From assembly GCA_038659295.1 (NCBI GenBank), contig JASNGC010000001.1, positions 1-64,000 of the forward strand: a stretch of DNA of 64,000 nucleotides, read 5' to 3'. The number at the start of each line of letters is the position of its first letter. The stretch's first letter is position 1. The DNA comes from Enterocytospora artemiae. Lineage: Eukaryota > Microsporidia. The notes under the pieces were generated by a model. The model worked only from the letters and a program-made list of their open reading frames with translations. It was not told where the DNA came from and made no database searches. The translations under genes were made by a program, and so were the position numbers. Shown here piece after piece: positions 1 through 12,019 of the stretch.

Positions 1-185
<185 letters not shown>

Positions 186-1000
186 CATTGATCTATTATC
201 ACAGGTGTATGATATATTGATCTATTATCATATCATTTATCATAGGTGCAACTTCAATCCACTATCATATTAATTCCATTTGTTGTTCTGTTATCACATA
301 TATGTCCATACTCTTCTGCATTTCATTCTCTCTTAACTATTCCTTATTCCCTCAGACACCGTATTTCTCCCCCCTACTATAACCTCTCCATAACCACTAC
401 CCTTATCATCTTCTTATTCTTCCTATAAACTTTATTCCCTCTTAACTAACTAATAACATCATCATCAATTTATTATCTCATCATATTTCGTAATCCCTAT
501 CATTGATATGTTTTTATCAATTCTTACCAAACTATATTTATCCTTTTTAATAATTGCCTTTTATACCATACATACTATATATAATATATCAACTCCACAT
601 CACATTCCTCTACTTTAACTCTCTCTTATACTTGCTTCCATAACCTCAATACTACTAATCTACTCTCTCCTAACTAACTCTACTCTTTACTCCTCTACCT
701 CCCACCATCCCTATCTCTTCTACTAATCTACCCTCTAATCCCTATATATATTCCATTTCTTAAATCTCCATCCTCAATCATATACCTCATCATCCCTCCA
801 TATTCCCTACTTCCCACTAACTAACCCCCCACCTTTTCAATCAATTTCGTGTCTTAACCTAGCTTCTTTTCTGATCTTTCATTCATCAATATTTCAAGTC
901 ATACACAACAACAACAACATCTTAATAATAATACGTCTTCCACCATTTATAATTTATTATATATTATATTCTTCACTCCACACCTAGATCATATCACCTA

Positions 1001-1620
1001 CTTCTTTACTTCTCCAATTAATAATTTCATAATTCTTTCTATCTAACTAACTTCATCTCCATATAAGTATTCTGTACAGACCATCTCCTCTAACTTTATT
1101 TCCACCGATTCCATCTCGAAACGCCCATTCAATATCTTTCCTCATCTCCTACAACTAACTATTCATAACTTTAGTTCTCCTCTTCAATTCAATCCCCCAC
1201 GGTGTACTAAGGTCTTTATTCCGAGGTCCTTTTATAGATTCCCTGCTGCTTCCACTATCTTTATATCTACCATGAGATTCTCTCTTTAATAAACTTTTGT
1301 TCCAACCACTATTTCGATTGTCTCCATTGTCCTGATATCTACAATTCAATCTTCTATCTGAGATCCTTTATTTTAATTTTTGAGTATTACTCTAAATACT
1401 TATACCTATATACATATACAATATATATTATATATATTATATATTTTTTTCGTACCATATATATATACATATACAATATAATATATATAATTTTTCACCA
1501 TCTTAATGGTATCCTCCTGTACTTATCTTCTCCCATCAATAAATCCGTGATTCATTCCCTACCCAACCTTTTTGCCTATTCCTTTCTCTTCCTCTCACCT
1601 TAATCCCATTCTTTTCCGTC
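1001..1620 (+). repeat. 620-bp direct repeat, copy 1
   Basis: This block recurs at 4778-5397 in the same orientation with a constant offset of 3777 bases. By eye only a handful of substitutions and two compensating one-base indels separate the copies. The antisense 64-codon frame inside it (1349-1155) is identical in both copies, but that reflects recent duplication and is not evidence of a gene. Confidence 0.93.
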
Positions 1621-1676
1621 ACTCCATCTCGAAAATCATTTCATGTCTTATTCCATCACCACCTTTCCTCATTTAC

Positions 1677-1911
1677 TCTCTTCAACACCGTATTAAAATC
1701 CCCTCGCCATGTTCCCACTTCCAGAATTAATACCGAGATCCTTTGATCAAATTTTCAACTTCTCATATCCTTTACTTAACTCTTAACTATACATATTTAT
1801 ACTCTAATTTATTCAACAATAAACATATTTAATTTCCTGACTCTTTCCATTCCCCGATACTCCCATCAATAAATTGTCCTTGCTCTAACCTCACAATATA
1901 TTCATTTCTGC
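1677..1911 (+). repeat. Second direct repeat, copy 1
   Basis: Matches 6559-6819 in the same orientation with scattered substitutions. The other copy carries an insertion of about 30 bases. Ends are approximate. No coding content is evident. Confidence 0.85.
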
Positions 1912-2084
1912 AAAGTAGTTCATAATCTATATTTCCTAATAACGTATACATACACTATGTATAACATACATTATATATAACACATTCCATCATCTAGAAT
2001 ATCATATTCCTATTCTATGTACCTTCTTTACCTCTTCCACTAATAAATTATACTTATTCAACCGTTTCTTCCCAATTAACTCTT

Positions 2085-2570
2085 TTCCCCTATATATAAT
2101 ATTCAATCCTTCATTCTCCAAATCCTTTCTCTCTATATCATTTTAATCCCACTGATCTTTTCATCCACACTCCATCTCAAAACCATCAGAATATCGCTCT
2201 TGTTCCCACCACCCAACTCAGTCATGTGGTCAACAATTCCATCATCCATCATGAATTGATCTTCCCACCAAACTTGATCACGTACATAATCACCATCACT
2301 TCGATCACGTACATCGTCATCCCATCATTTTCATAAAGGTAATCACCACCACACCAACCATGCTTCGAAACAGTTAGAATCAGAAGGTTTCTATTTTTAT
2401 TCCTGGTTTTCTTGTACTCTTCAACCGTCCTTCTATACAACCTGACCTACCCAGCCCATTCCTCTGTTACCTCCGCATTTCGATGTTCATGGTTCTCGCC
2501 GTTGTACATCTTTGCTTCAGGATATACAAACGTCCAATCATCTCTTGTGACATTCATTGCTTTCAATAAT
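2085..2570 (+). pseudogene. Decayed copy of subtelomeric membrane-protein family
   Basis: The DNA aligns with the intact family member at 8087-8665. The CCCC-ATG start context has decayed to CTCCAAATC, so the start codon is lost, but the signal-peptide coding stretch, the region rich in CATCACGT-like histidine/valine codons and a later stretch near a CAGGATATACA motif remain recognisable. No open frame survives. Positions 2115-2252 are almost identical to 6821-6958, so this relic was itself duplicated. Confidence 0.7.
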
Positions 2571-3983
2571 ATCCCTCATTAATAAAGCTTGCATCCTTCC
2601 ACTATTTCGTATTCACATCTCCCTAACTTCACTGGTGATACCTACAATTAAATCTTATATCCGAGATCCTTTATTTCAAAATATTAACTTCTCTCAATCC
2701 TTAAAGATCTTTTATTTTAGGTTTTAACTATTACTCTAAATACAGATTTATAACTAAAAATTTCTTCATTCTATACCATCCTTTATACCATATATACCAT
2801 TTTTATACCATATCATACTATTTCATCTCTCCATTCCATAACTTCTTTCTTTATACCATCCAACTAATCCCATTCTTCCTCCTTCCATACATTTCCTCAA
2901 ACTGCACTTATAAATATCATAATTCTTTTTCCTCTGGCCGTCAATAACTAACCTTAATACTAAACTATTCATAACTATACTAAATTCTACTCTCCATTAT
3001 GGCTAAGAACATTAATACACTTTCACTTATATTTAACTAACAATACTACTCTCCACTATTCTTCTCCCCAATTAAAAATACCTTACATTCCTCTTTCCAC
3101 CCAACCTAACTCTCCATACTCTACCCTCAGTAATTACTTCTTCTATTTAATCTCTTTATTTCCCACCATAATAATAACCCATTATCCTTTCCTCACAATC
3201 CTTATCATTCATATATTTCTCAATATCAATTCTTACCAAACTATATTTTTTTTATACTATACATAATATATATACGGTATAACTATATATTCTATATCAT
3301 ATATGCTATACATATCACATATACCTTTATACTACACATAATAAATCCCTGACTCCACTCCCCTTCATATATTTGCTTTTCCTTAACCTATAACACCACT
3401 CAATTAGCCTACCATCTCTCCTAATCCAAACAGGTCATCAATATATCTCCCCTTCTCCTCTGTACACTCCCACATCCGCAAGTCCCCTGTCTCTTCCATA
3501 AATCATATATCGTAGTCTCTAGTATTCGTCTCCCGCAAAACATCTTAAGTCCTTACCTACCACATACTCTCCATATGTATCCACTCTCTCCTGCAAACCT
3601 AATCTTGGTTTTTCTCCTTGTCCATTAGCCAATCTTCTTCAGTCCTCAATTTCCATCCTTCCTCTGACTCCCACTTCAATTTTCATACTAGTTCCCCTTC
3701 GTCAATCTTAGCCTCCTCTAACTATCCACTAAAGTATCCGTCTTCTATTCCTGACCTATCCCCAAAAACTGCATCTTCTCCCAAAACACCAATAAGTCTC
3801 ATGACTGGTCTAGTATATGACTTTCATTTCTTAACTTACTCCTCCTGACCCTTCTAGTCAAGTTCTTCTTCTACCAACTATCATCTAATCATATCTCGTC
3901 CATCATATTCCTTGGTCTTTTATCTTTTCCGTTCCTCTCTATCTCGAATCTTCCCAATAACTTCTCAAATCTGTCTTACTTCT

Positions 3984-4069
3984 AGCTGCTCATAACTGAA
4001 TTTTTCGTTTACGAATATTTCTTCATAGCTACTCATAACTGAATTTTTCGTTTACGAGTATTTCTTCAT
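3984..4069 (+). repeat. Two-copy 43-bp tandem repeat
   Basis: Two adjacent copies of a 43-base unit beginning AGCT(G/A)CTCATAACTG and ending TTTCTTCAT, differing at two positions. No function is apparent. Confidence 0.85.
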
Positions 4070-4777
4070 TATACTACATATCCTTTACACTATACATAAT
4101 AGCATTTTCTTATCATATACTATATATAACATTTTCTTGTCACATACACTGGAATATTCTGCCTTTCCACTCTTTCCCCAGAATCTGAGTTCTTACTCAA
4201 TGTATCTTCCGACATCCTTTTATACATTCCCTGCTTCATGCCATTTCATATCTTCATCTTCTGATATCTATCTCATCCCCTATCACTCTTACTATTATAC
4301 TATCCACACCCTATTTATATCTGATAAAGCTTTTCTCCGGTCATATTAATCTTTTTGTCCAATCTCCATAGTCTGTACCACTTCGTGATCTCTACAACTA
4401 AATCGTCTATCTGAGAACCACTATTTCGATCCTTTGATTCAAAATATTGATTCCCTATAAATTCATTTTTAATCCTTAACCATATCTTATACACAACTCG
4501 ATTTAATTTATTCTGTAGCATCAATTTTCCTGAAATATAAAAATATTTAAATTTCTTATTCTGACTCTTTCCATTTCTTCACTTAGTACTCTCCAATCAA
4601 TAAATCTTTGATCTAACATCATCAATACACCATATTCATATCTTTTATCTGTACATCACATCTTCTTGATATATAATATATATAATATTTTATACCATAT
4701 ACACATATGATACCTATCACTTCATAATATTCATATATCATATTCCACTAGTCATCATAACCCTATCTAGTATGTTG

Positions 4778-5397
4778 CTTCTTTACTTCTCCAATTAATA
4801 ATTTCATAATTCTTTCTATCTAACTAACTTCATCTCCATATAAGTATTCTGTACAGACCATCTCCTCTAACTTTATTTCCACCGATTCCATCTCGAAACG
4901 CCCATTCAATATCTTTCCTCATCTCCTACAACTAACTATTCATAACTTTAGTTCTCCTCTTCAATTCAATCCCCCACGGTGTACTAAGGTCTTTATTCCG
5001 AGGTCCTTTTATAGATTCCCTGCTGCTTCCACTATCTTTATATCTACCATGAGATTCTCTCTTTAATAAACTTTTGTTCCAACCACTATTTCGATTGTCT
5101 CCATTGTCCTGATATCTACAATTCAATCTTCTATCTGAGATCCTTTATTTTATTTTTTGAGTATTACTCTAAATACTTATACCTATATACATATACAATA
5201 TATATTATATATATTATATAATTTTTTCGTACCATATATATATACATATACAATATAATATATATAATTTTTCACCATCTTAATGGTATCCTCCTGTACT
5301 TATCTTCTCCCATCAATAAATCCGTGATTCATTCCCTACCCAACCTTTTTGCCTATTCATTTCTCTTCCTCTCGCCTTAATCCCATTCTTTTCCGTC
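4778..5397 (+). repeat. 620-bp direct repeat, copy 2
   Basis: Partner of 1001-1620, same orientation. The homology starts in a short pyrimidine tract ending in CTTTACTT and stops close to a decayed copy of the MFSLPL-type gene family, so the boundary may reflect recombination between family members. Confidence 0.93.
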
Positions 5398-5770
5398 GAT
5401 ACTCCTCGAAAGCACCATGAGTCCATCCCCATCATTCTTGTAGATACTCTACTAGTCACAAAAGTAAATCCCACCAAACCTAATCACGTACATAATAATG
5501 TCCGTCACTTCGACCACACTGATAATCATTCATCACAAAAGTAGTGTCTCTCACATCAGCCATCCCTCTCAACAAGATGAATCTGAACATTCCGTTTTTA
5601 TTTCTGGTCTCGTCTGTCCGTCAACTGAATCTGCATGGGCCTTTACCTGGCTATCCATTCTCTCATCGTTTCTTCTGTGTTTTGACCTTTTCTTCATAGT
5701 TCTCGTCTTCCAGACATACTAACTGTTCTCCACCCATCTTATTTCTATCTTGCTCCATGAGATTATCCCA
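5365..5770 (+). pseudogene. Decayed copy of subtelomeric membrane-protein family
   Basis: It retains the CTTAATCCCATTC stretch of the signal-peptide region, a segment resembling the CACGTA/ATCAT-rich middle of the family, and a distal region resembling the transmembrane part. The start context is gone. The open frame 5498-5722 inside it covers only a piece of the family frame. Confidence 0.55.
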
Positions 5771-6224
5771 CTAACTGAGCTTCCATCCTATCTCCATTCC
5801 GTATTAATATCTCCTTAGTTCGCAGTACCACTTCATGATCCCTACAATTAAATCATCTATCTCGAACCTTGATTCTTAACCATATCTTATACACTTGACT
5901 CCATTTATTCAGCGATCCCAATCTCTCCGGAGTATCAAACGTATCTCGACAAATTCTTATTCTGACCCTTTCCATTCCCCCGTGTACTCCCCATCGCAAT
6001 AGATTCTCTTTGCTCTACTCTCTCCAATACACTATATTCATTACCTCATATCTTCTTAAATACTGCATTTCCATACCATATATTATATATAGCGCATATA
6101 CTCCTTTCCATCAACTAGAACGTCATAACCCTGCTCTAGTTATCTTCTTTACTTCTCCCATTAATAAATTCATAATCCATCTGTTTATTTTTTACTAATT
6201 CTCCCCTATATATATAGTATTGTA

Positions 6225-6560
6225 TAATATCCAAATAGCCTCTTCCTCTCATTTTAATCCAACTGGTCTTTCACACTTTCTTCATCTTCTCGAAAGGAAT
6301 GATATTCCTGATCCCATCATCCGTCACAAAAAATGGCATTCTGTCAACCTGCTCTCCAAAAATCTGAAATGATGATTCCTAGCGGTTTCTTCTCTCCTAC
6401 CCTTCAACCGAATCCCCATGAGCTTTTGTACAAAGTATCTTGTTCATTCCTCGGTGCTTTTATATCTTCCTGGTTCCATCATTTCATATCTTATTGCATG
6501 TTCTCCACCTTCCACATCTTATTTATATCTGTTACGAGATTATCCCATTAATAAACTTCT
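6225..6560 (+). pseudogene. Decayed copy of subtelomeric membrane-protein family
   Basis: The segment beginning around TCATTTTAATCCAACTGG matches the signal-peptide region of the intact family member, and the end near CGAGATTATCCCATTAATAAA matches the sequence just after its stop codon. The reading frame is broken and the original start codon is absent. Confidence 0.55.
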
Positions 6561-6819
6561 CTTCAACACCGTATTAAAATCCCCTCACCATGTTCCCACT
6601 TCTGAATCCTATGGTTCCATCCCTCCCACTTCCAGAATTAATATCGAGATCCTTTGATCAAATTTTTAATTTCTCATATCCTTTACTTAACTCTTAACCA
6701 TACATATCTATAATCTAATTTATTCAACAATAAACATATTTAATTTCCTGACTCTTTCCATTCCCCCGATACTCCCCCATCAATAAATTGTCCTTACCAT
6801 AACATCACAATATATTCAT
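6559..6819 (+). repeat. Second direct repeat, copy 2
   Basis: Partner of 1677-1911 in the same orientation, with about 30 extra bases near 6600-6630 that partly repeat the neighbouring TCCCACTTC sequence, suggesting slippage. Confidence 0.85.
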
Positions 6820-6820
6820 T

Positions 6821-6958
6821 TCTCCAAATCCTTTCTCTCTATATCATTTTAATCCCACTGATCTTTTCATCCACACTCCATCTCAAAACCATCGGAATAT
6901 CGCTCTTGTTCCCACCACCCAACTCAGTCATGTGGTCAACAATTCCATCATCCATCAT
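6821..6958 (+). repeat. 138-bp direct repeat of 2115-2252
   Basis: Nearly identical to 2115-2252, same orientation. It carries only the first part of a decayed MFSLPL-type gene copy. Confidence 0.9.
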
Positions 6959-7312
6959 TTCGTATTGACTCTCCCTAACTTCACTGGTGATATCTACAGT
7001 TAAATCTTCTACCTGAGATCATTTATTTTAGTTTTTAGGTATTACTCCAAATAAGGTATCCAAGTGAAAGTTTCCTCATTTTATACATATATATAATATA
7101 CAATATATACACATATATATAATATATAATTTTTTATACATATATAATATTTTTGTACCATACAACATCATCTCATATAAAATTATCCAAAACCCCCCAT
7201 ATTCCCATTTTAATATCTACTCACCCACTAATAAATCCATTACCTACCCTGCATTGTTTACTAATTAACCTTTTCGCCCATATATATATTATTCCATAGA
7301 ATATAGACCCAA

Positions 7313-7650
7313 ATGTTTTCTCTTCCTCTCATCTTAATCCCATTCGTCTTTTCTGTCGATACTCCATCTCGAAAGAACAACGAGTCCATCCCCATCATTG
7401 ATCATGCAGATAATGACTGTTCCATCACGAAAGTGATCATTCCATCAAGCTCAATCACACAAATAATCACCGTCATGTCGACCATACTCCTCAACAACCA
7501 AAATCCAGAGATCCATATTTTCTTTTCGGGTTTATCTTCTTGGTTTGCCTTTTAATTCCTAGATCCGCAAAAGAAGAGCTTTTCATATCTTTATCTCTGG
7601 ATATGCAGACGTAAACTCTCTCCGTCCGCTCTAGCACTCATCACCCTAGT
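7313..7650 (+). pseudogene. Truncated member of subtelomeric membrane-protein family
   Basis: The start context is intact: a CCC tract lies two bases before the ATG and the protein opens MFSLPLILIPFVFSVDTPS, almost the same as the member at 8087. The open frame runs 80 codons to 7555. DNA similarity to the intact gene then continues to about 7650, including a region matching its CGCCAGATATACAGATG segment, but out of frame. The simplest reading is loss of the C-terminal transmembrane half by frameshift. A short secreted peptide cannot be excluded. Confidence 0.6.
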
Positions 7651-8086
7651 GTATTACTTTGCACATGTTGTTTGTATTAACACCTCCATAGTCGTGGCCC
7701 ACCACCGTCCTGATCTCTGCAATTAAATCTTCTGCCTGTGAATCAATATTTCGACCTTTTAATTCAAGATATTACTTCCCCCAGTCCGTAACAGATTCTT
7801 AACCACCTTGGGTAAATTTATTTGATATGTCGATCTCCCTGAAATATAAATGTAATTTCCTGGCTCAATACTCCACAATATAACATACTATAAGTTTCAT
7901 GTGTTTTACCTATACATCACATCTTCCAAATATACCCTGATGTGCGTCTGCATACTACTACTCTGGTATGCACCTTTATTTCATCCATCAATGAACCCAG
8001 AGCTATTTTCCTCCCCATAACTAGACTACTTTTGCCAATTAGCTCTTTTCGGCCACACATATATTATTCAATGTTCCATTCCCCAA

Positions 8087-8665
8087 ATGTTTTCTCTTCC
8101 TCTCATTTTAGTCCCACTGGTTTTTTGCGTAGACACTCCAAAGCATCGTGAGAGTGTCGATCCCATCATTGATCAAGATAGTCCTATTCGTCACGAATGT
8201 GTGGATCGCGTAGATAGTCCTATTCGTCACGAATGTGTTCATCACGTAGACAATCATCCCACCAAGCTTGATCGTGTAGATAATACCCAGCCCCATCACG
8301 TGGATCGTGATCCCATCATTGGCCACAAAAATAACGATTTCACCCAACTTAGCCATGTGGGTGATGACTGCATTAGCCGTGCAGATAGTGACTGTGCTGT
8401 CAACCACACTTCTCAGCAGTCAAAATCTGATGATTCTTCCATCACCTCCTTCCTCCTCATCTGGCTTCTTTTGTGTAAATCGGAAAGAGATCTACGCAAT
8501 TCCATCTTTGGTCTCCTTGTCATTTCGATATTTTGCCTGCTAGCCTTCGCTGCCTTGTATCTTTGTCGCCAGATATACAGATGTGTGGTGCTCTATCCCG
8601 CCGCCTCCACTATTTTCACCATTATGGGCCTTACCGCATTTTGTTTATGCCTGCTGCTTCGATGA
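8087..8665 (+). CDS. Subtelomeric secreted/membrane protein, multigene family
   Basis: A 192-residue protein of a family I do not recognise, with at least four damaged relatives in the preceding 7 kb. It starts with a hydrophobic signal peptide (residues 1-17, MFSLPLILVPLVFCVDT). A middle part of about 110 residues is rich in His, Asp and Val and contains two copies of SPIRHECV, so it grew partly by internal duplication. The C-terminal third has two strongly hydrophobic segments (about 129-153 and 167-191) that look like membrane helices. The ATG is preceded by CCCC, as in expressed genes of this genome. Position between telomere and rDNA and rapid decay of its relatives suggest a host-facing protein, but that is inference. 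The His/Asp/Cys pattern might bind metal. Confidence 0.65.
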   Translation: MFSLPLILVPLVFCVDTPKHRESVDPIIDQDSPIRHECVDRVDSPIRHECVHHVDNHPTKLDRVDNTQPHHVDRDPIIGHKNNDFTQLSHVGDDCISRADSDCAVNHTSQQSKSDDSSITSFLLIWLLLCKSERDLRNSIFGLLVISIFCLLAFAALYLCRQIYRCVVLYPAASTIFTIMGLTAFCLCLLLR

Positions 8666-8865
8666 GATTATCCCATTAATAAAGTTTGGTACCACCTTTT
8701 AATCGATTATATCAATGATTTAAAATATCTGGTCTGGATATCGATCATTCCCACAATTAAAGAACCAATGAATACATAACACCATTAATAAATTCATTAC
8801 CACACCAACATATCTTTATTCACTACAGCTATACACACCAGCATAGCACGTGCCCTCCCCGATCT

Positions 8866-9455
8866 ACCACACCAACATATACACACATTTTATATATACT
8901 ACCACACCAACATATACACACATTTTATATATACTACCACACCAACATATACACACATTTTATATATACTACCACACCAACATATACTACATATACACAC
9001 ATTTTATATATACTACCACACCAACATATACTACATATACACACATTTTATATATACTACCACACCATCATATACACACATTTTATATATACTATACAAC
9101 ATATACACACATTTTATTTATACTACCACACCTACATATACTACATATACACAAATTTTATATATAATACCACACCAACATATACTATATATACACACAT
9201 TTTATATATACTACCACATACATATACACATTTTTTATATATATACTACATATACACACATTTTATATATAATACCACACCAACATATACTATATATACA
9301 CACATTTTATATATACTACAACACCAAAATATACTACATATACACACATTTTATATATACTACCACACCAACATATACACACATTTTATATATACTACCA
9401 CACCAACATATACACACATTTTATATATACTACCACACCAACATATACTACATAC
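8866..9455. repeat. 35-bp AT-rich tandem array beside SSU rRNA
   Basis: About sixteen imperfect copies of a unit near 35 bases with the core ACCACACCAACATATAC followed by ACACATTTTATATATA. Some units carry an extra CTACATATAC. It lies just beyond the 3' end of the SSU rRNA, in the spacer between rDNA and the subtelomeric gene family. The Tyr/Thr/His open frame across it is a by-product of the repeat. Confidence 0.9.
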
Positions 9456-9499
9456 ACACACATCCATGCATCCCACGACACATCACCTCACAAAATCCG

Positions 9500-10778
9500 T
9501 AATGATCCTGCGGCTGGTTCACCGACCGCAACCTTGTTACGACTTGTACCTTATCTAGCTATGACTATTCAGAACCGGGGCTCTTCATCTCCATAACCAT
9601 CTGAGATAGTGACGGGCGGTGTGTACAAACTACAGGGACTCATTCACCATGACTTAATGAATCATCGTTACTAGGAATTCCTCGTTCATAGCTCATTTAC
9701 AAGAGCTAATCCCTCGCACTCCAAAATCCATCTGCAAGAACATCGAGTATTGTATTGCGCGTGCCGCCCAGGGCATCTGAGGGCATCACTGATCTGTTAT
9801 CGCCTTCTCCTTCCTGTGCCATTCTGCACCTGTCTCCAAAGATCTCACTGATTATAGCACTTAAGCTGAAAGTCATCCCATCAATTTCCAACGACCATGC
9901 ACCACTCCTGCTGCGCTCACGTAGTCGATCTCTGCGCTGCTTGGTCCTGGTAAGTTTTCCCGCGTTGAGTCAAATTAAGCCGCACAATCCACTCCTGGTA
10001 GTGTAGTTCCGTCAATTTCACTTTAAGTTTCACCCTTGCGAGCGTACTATCCCCAGAGCCCGAAAACTATGATTTCTCCCAGCAAACACTCCCGTGTCCT
10101 GCTTGTCGGCATCGTTTACTGCTGGAACTACAGCGGTATCTAATCACTTTCGATCCTCCAGCCTTCGTCCTTGATCCCCAGACTCGTTCAAGTGCATCGC
10201 TTTCGCCTCCGTCAGTCCAGGCGGGGTCTTGGTCATTTCATCTCTCGCCCGCCTATACTATGCACTCTGCCCGTTCCGCCATCCTTAGCAAACCCTGCAC
10301 CCTTGACCGGTGCCCTTCAATTGCATATACAACTACGGACTTTTTAACTGCAGCATCCACCATAGACACTCTTGGAGTCGGTATTACCGCGGCTGCTGGC
10401 ACCAAACTTGCCCTCCAATACTCAAAGCACTTGTTTACTGTGCCCTCTAATCTACGTCTCATAACTGCCTCCTCACCAAAGAGTGGGCAATTTTCGCGCC
10501 TGCTGCCGTCCTTGGACGTGGGAGCCATCTCTCAGGCTCCCTCTCCGGAATCAAACCCTCATTTCCCGTCACCCGTCATCGTCTTGGTAGTCCTTTACAC
10601 TACCAACTAACTGATAGGGTTGCGTCTTATTCTTGCCTCTTAGCCACAGCTTGCCGTGGTTATCTGTACCATCAAGAGCAAATCATCGCAACATTACTGA
10701 GCCGTTCGCCATTTCTATTAAGCATGCATGGCTAAATCTCAGAGACTAGCATCTACGTCAGGCAGAATCAACCTGGTG
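9500..10778 (-). rRNA. Small subunit (16S-like) ribosomal RNA
   Basis: Read on the minus strand, the 5' end is CACCAGGTTGATTCTGCCTG (10778 down), followed by the microsporidian ACGTAGATGCTAG stretch. The universal 530-loop GTGCCAGCAGCCGCGG is near 10400, and the 3' domain GTACACACCGCCCGTC near 9611-9627. The 3' end carries the anti-Shine-Dalgarno-region equivalent and closes with GGATCATTA at 9500. At about 1,279 nt it is far shorter than the usual eukaryotic 1.8 kb and matches microsporidian SSU length. It looks markedly GC-richer than flanking DNA. It is transcribed toward the telomere. Confidence 0.96.
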
Positions 10779-11149
10779 TCCTGTCATCTCCCACGTGGCC
10801 TATCCCAATCCTGCAAATCCGTGGCAATCCATTGCCCACATCACACTCTTGCCTCTATCCACAGACCCACACGCATTTCCGCCTCGCCAAAATGCCTGTG
10901 CACACGGGTTTCCCCACGCTCGTACCCCCTGCCGCGCATGTCCATTGCTGGGCCATGTGTCGCGAGGCGCACAGAATGTCGCACAATGTCATAGCATGGT
11001 ACAATGTCATGCTAATGCACATATCAGCCTGCACAATATCATGCCAATGCACATACCACAATATCCTGCACACACCACCACACAATATCATGCACAACAT
11101 CACTACCCACCACGACCCGCTTCCCCACAAAAAGGCGCAGGCCTGCCTG
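10779..11149 (-). other. Spacer between LSU and SSU rRNA
   Basis: The sequence between the recognisable 3' part of LSU and the 5' end of SSU. It contains an irregular repeat around ACAATATCATG / ACAATGTCATG (about 10980-11100) and a GC-rich block. Because the exact LSU 3' end is not visible, some of this may be LSU domain VI. No protein gene is credible here although several frames are open by composition. Confidence 0.6.
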
Positions 11150-11362
11150 AAACACTCGTAATGTATACTCGCTTCGCACAGCAGCCCCCTTACGTGCGTC
11201 GTCTCCGCACCCCCGTGTCCCCAAGTCCCCATTCTGGCTTAGAGGCTTTCAGCCATTACAGGCTGGATGTAGCTGCGCCCCCGCCTTAACAGACGAGCGC
11301 CCGACCAGTGATCCAGACCAGAACTTCCTCTCGTACTACTCTGGCCTGCTCTCAGACACCTG

Positions 11363-11417
<55 letters not shown>

Positions 11418-11520
11418 GTTGGTGGGTGAACAATCCAACACTAGGTGATTTCTGCTTCACCATGCTAGGAAGAGCCGACATCGAAGAATCAAAAAGCGGC
11501 GTCGATACGATCTCTCGGCC

Positions 11521-11553
<33 letters not shown>

Positions 11554-11832
11554 CGTCACTTCTGCACCTAACCGTTGCAAAAGATCTCTAGGCCCCTGTT
11601 TCCAGTCATCAATACGTGCGTCTGCACCTATGTCAAGCTCGCTTTTGCCCTTATGCTCCACGAGTGGTTTCCATCCCCTCTAAGCGAACCTTTGGACGTC
11701 TGCGTTACTTTGTAGCAGTCGTGCCGCCCCAGCCAAACTCCCCATCAGGCAACCAACCGTCTAGTCACGGGCGCCAGTGGTCTCACACAGTAACCCACCT
11801 CGCTACGACACCCAGACTAGCCAATCTGCCTC

Positions 11833-11869
<37 letters not shown>

Positions 11870-11941
11870 GCATATCCCAAGCCCGTTCCCTTGGCTGTAG
11901 GTTCGCAAAGCAGTAGGTAGGGACAGTGGGAATCTCGTTGC

Positions 11942-12019
<78 letters not shown>

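Noticed and set aside
1155..1349. 64-codon frame identical at 4932-5126 on the minus strand
   Set aside because: Identity is explained by the recent 620-bp duplication; no start motif, no family, low-complexity charged composition.
8108..8407. Minus-strand 99-codon frame opposite the subtelomeric family gene
   Set aside because: Antisense shadow of the conserved plus-strand frame, which has start motif, signal peptide and relatives.
8850..9167. 105-codon Thr/Tyr/His-rich open frame
   Set aside because: It is the 35-bp tandem repeat read in one frame; since 35 is not a multiple of three its openness depends on repeat composition, and there is no start motif.
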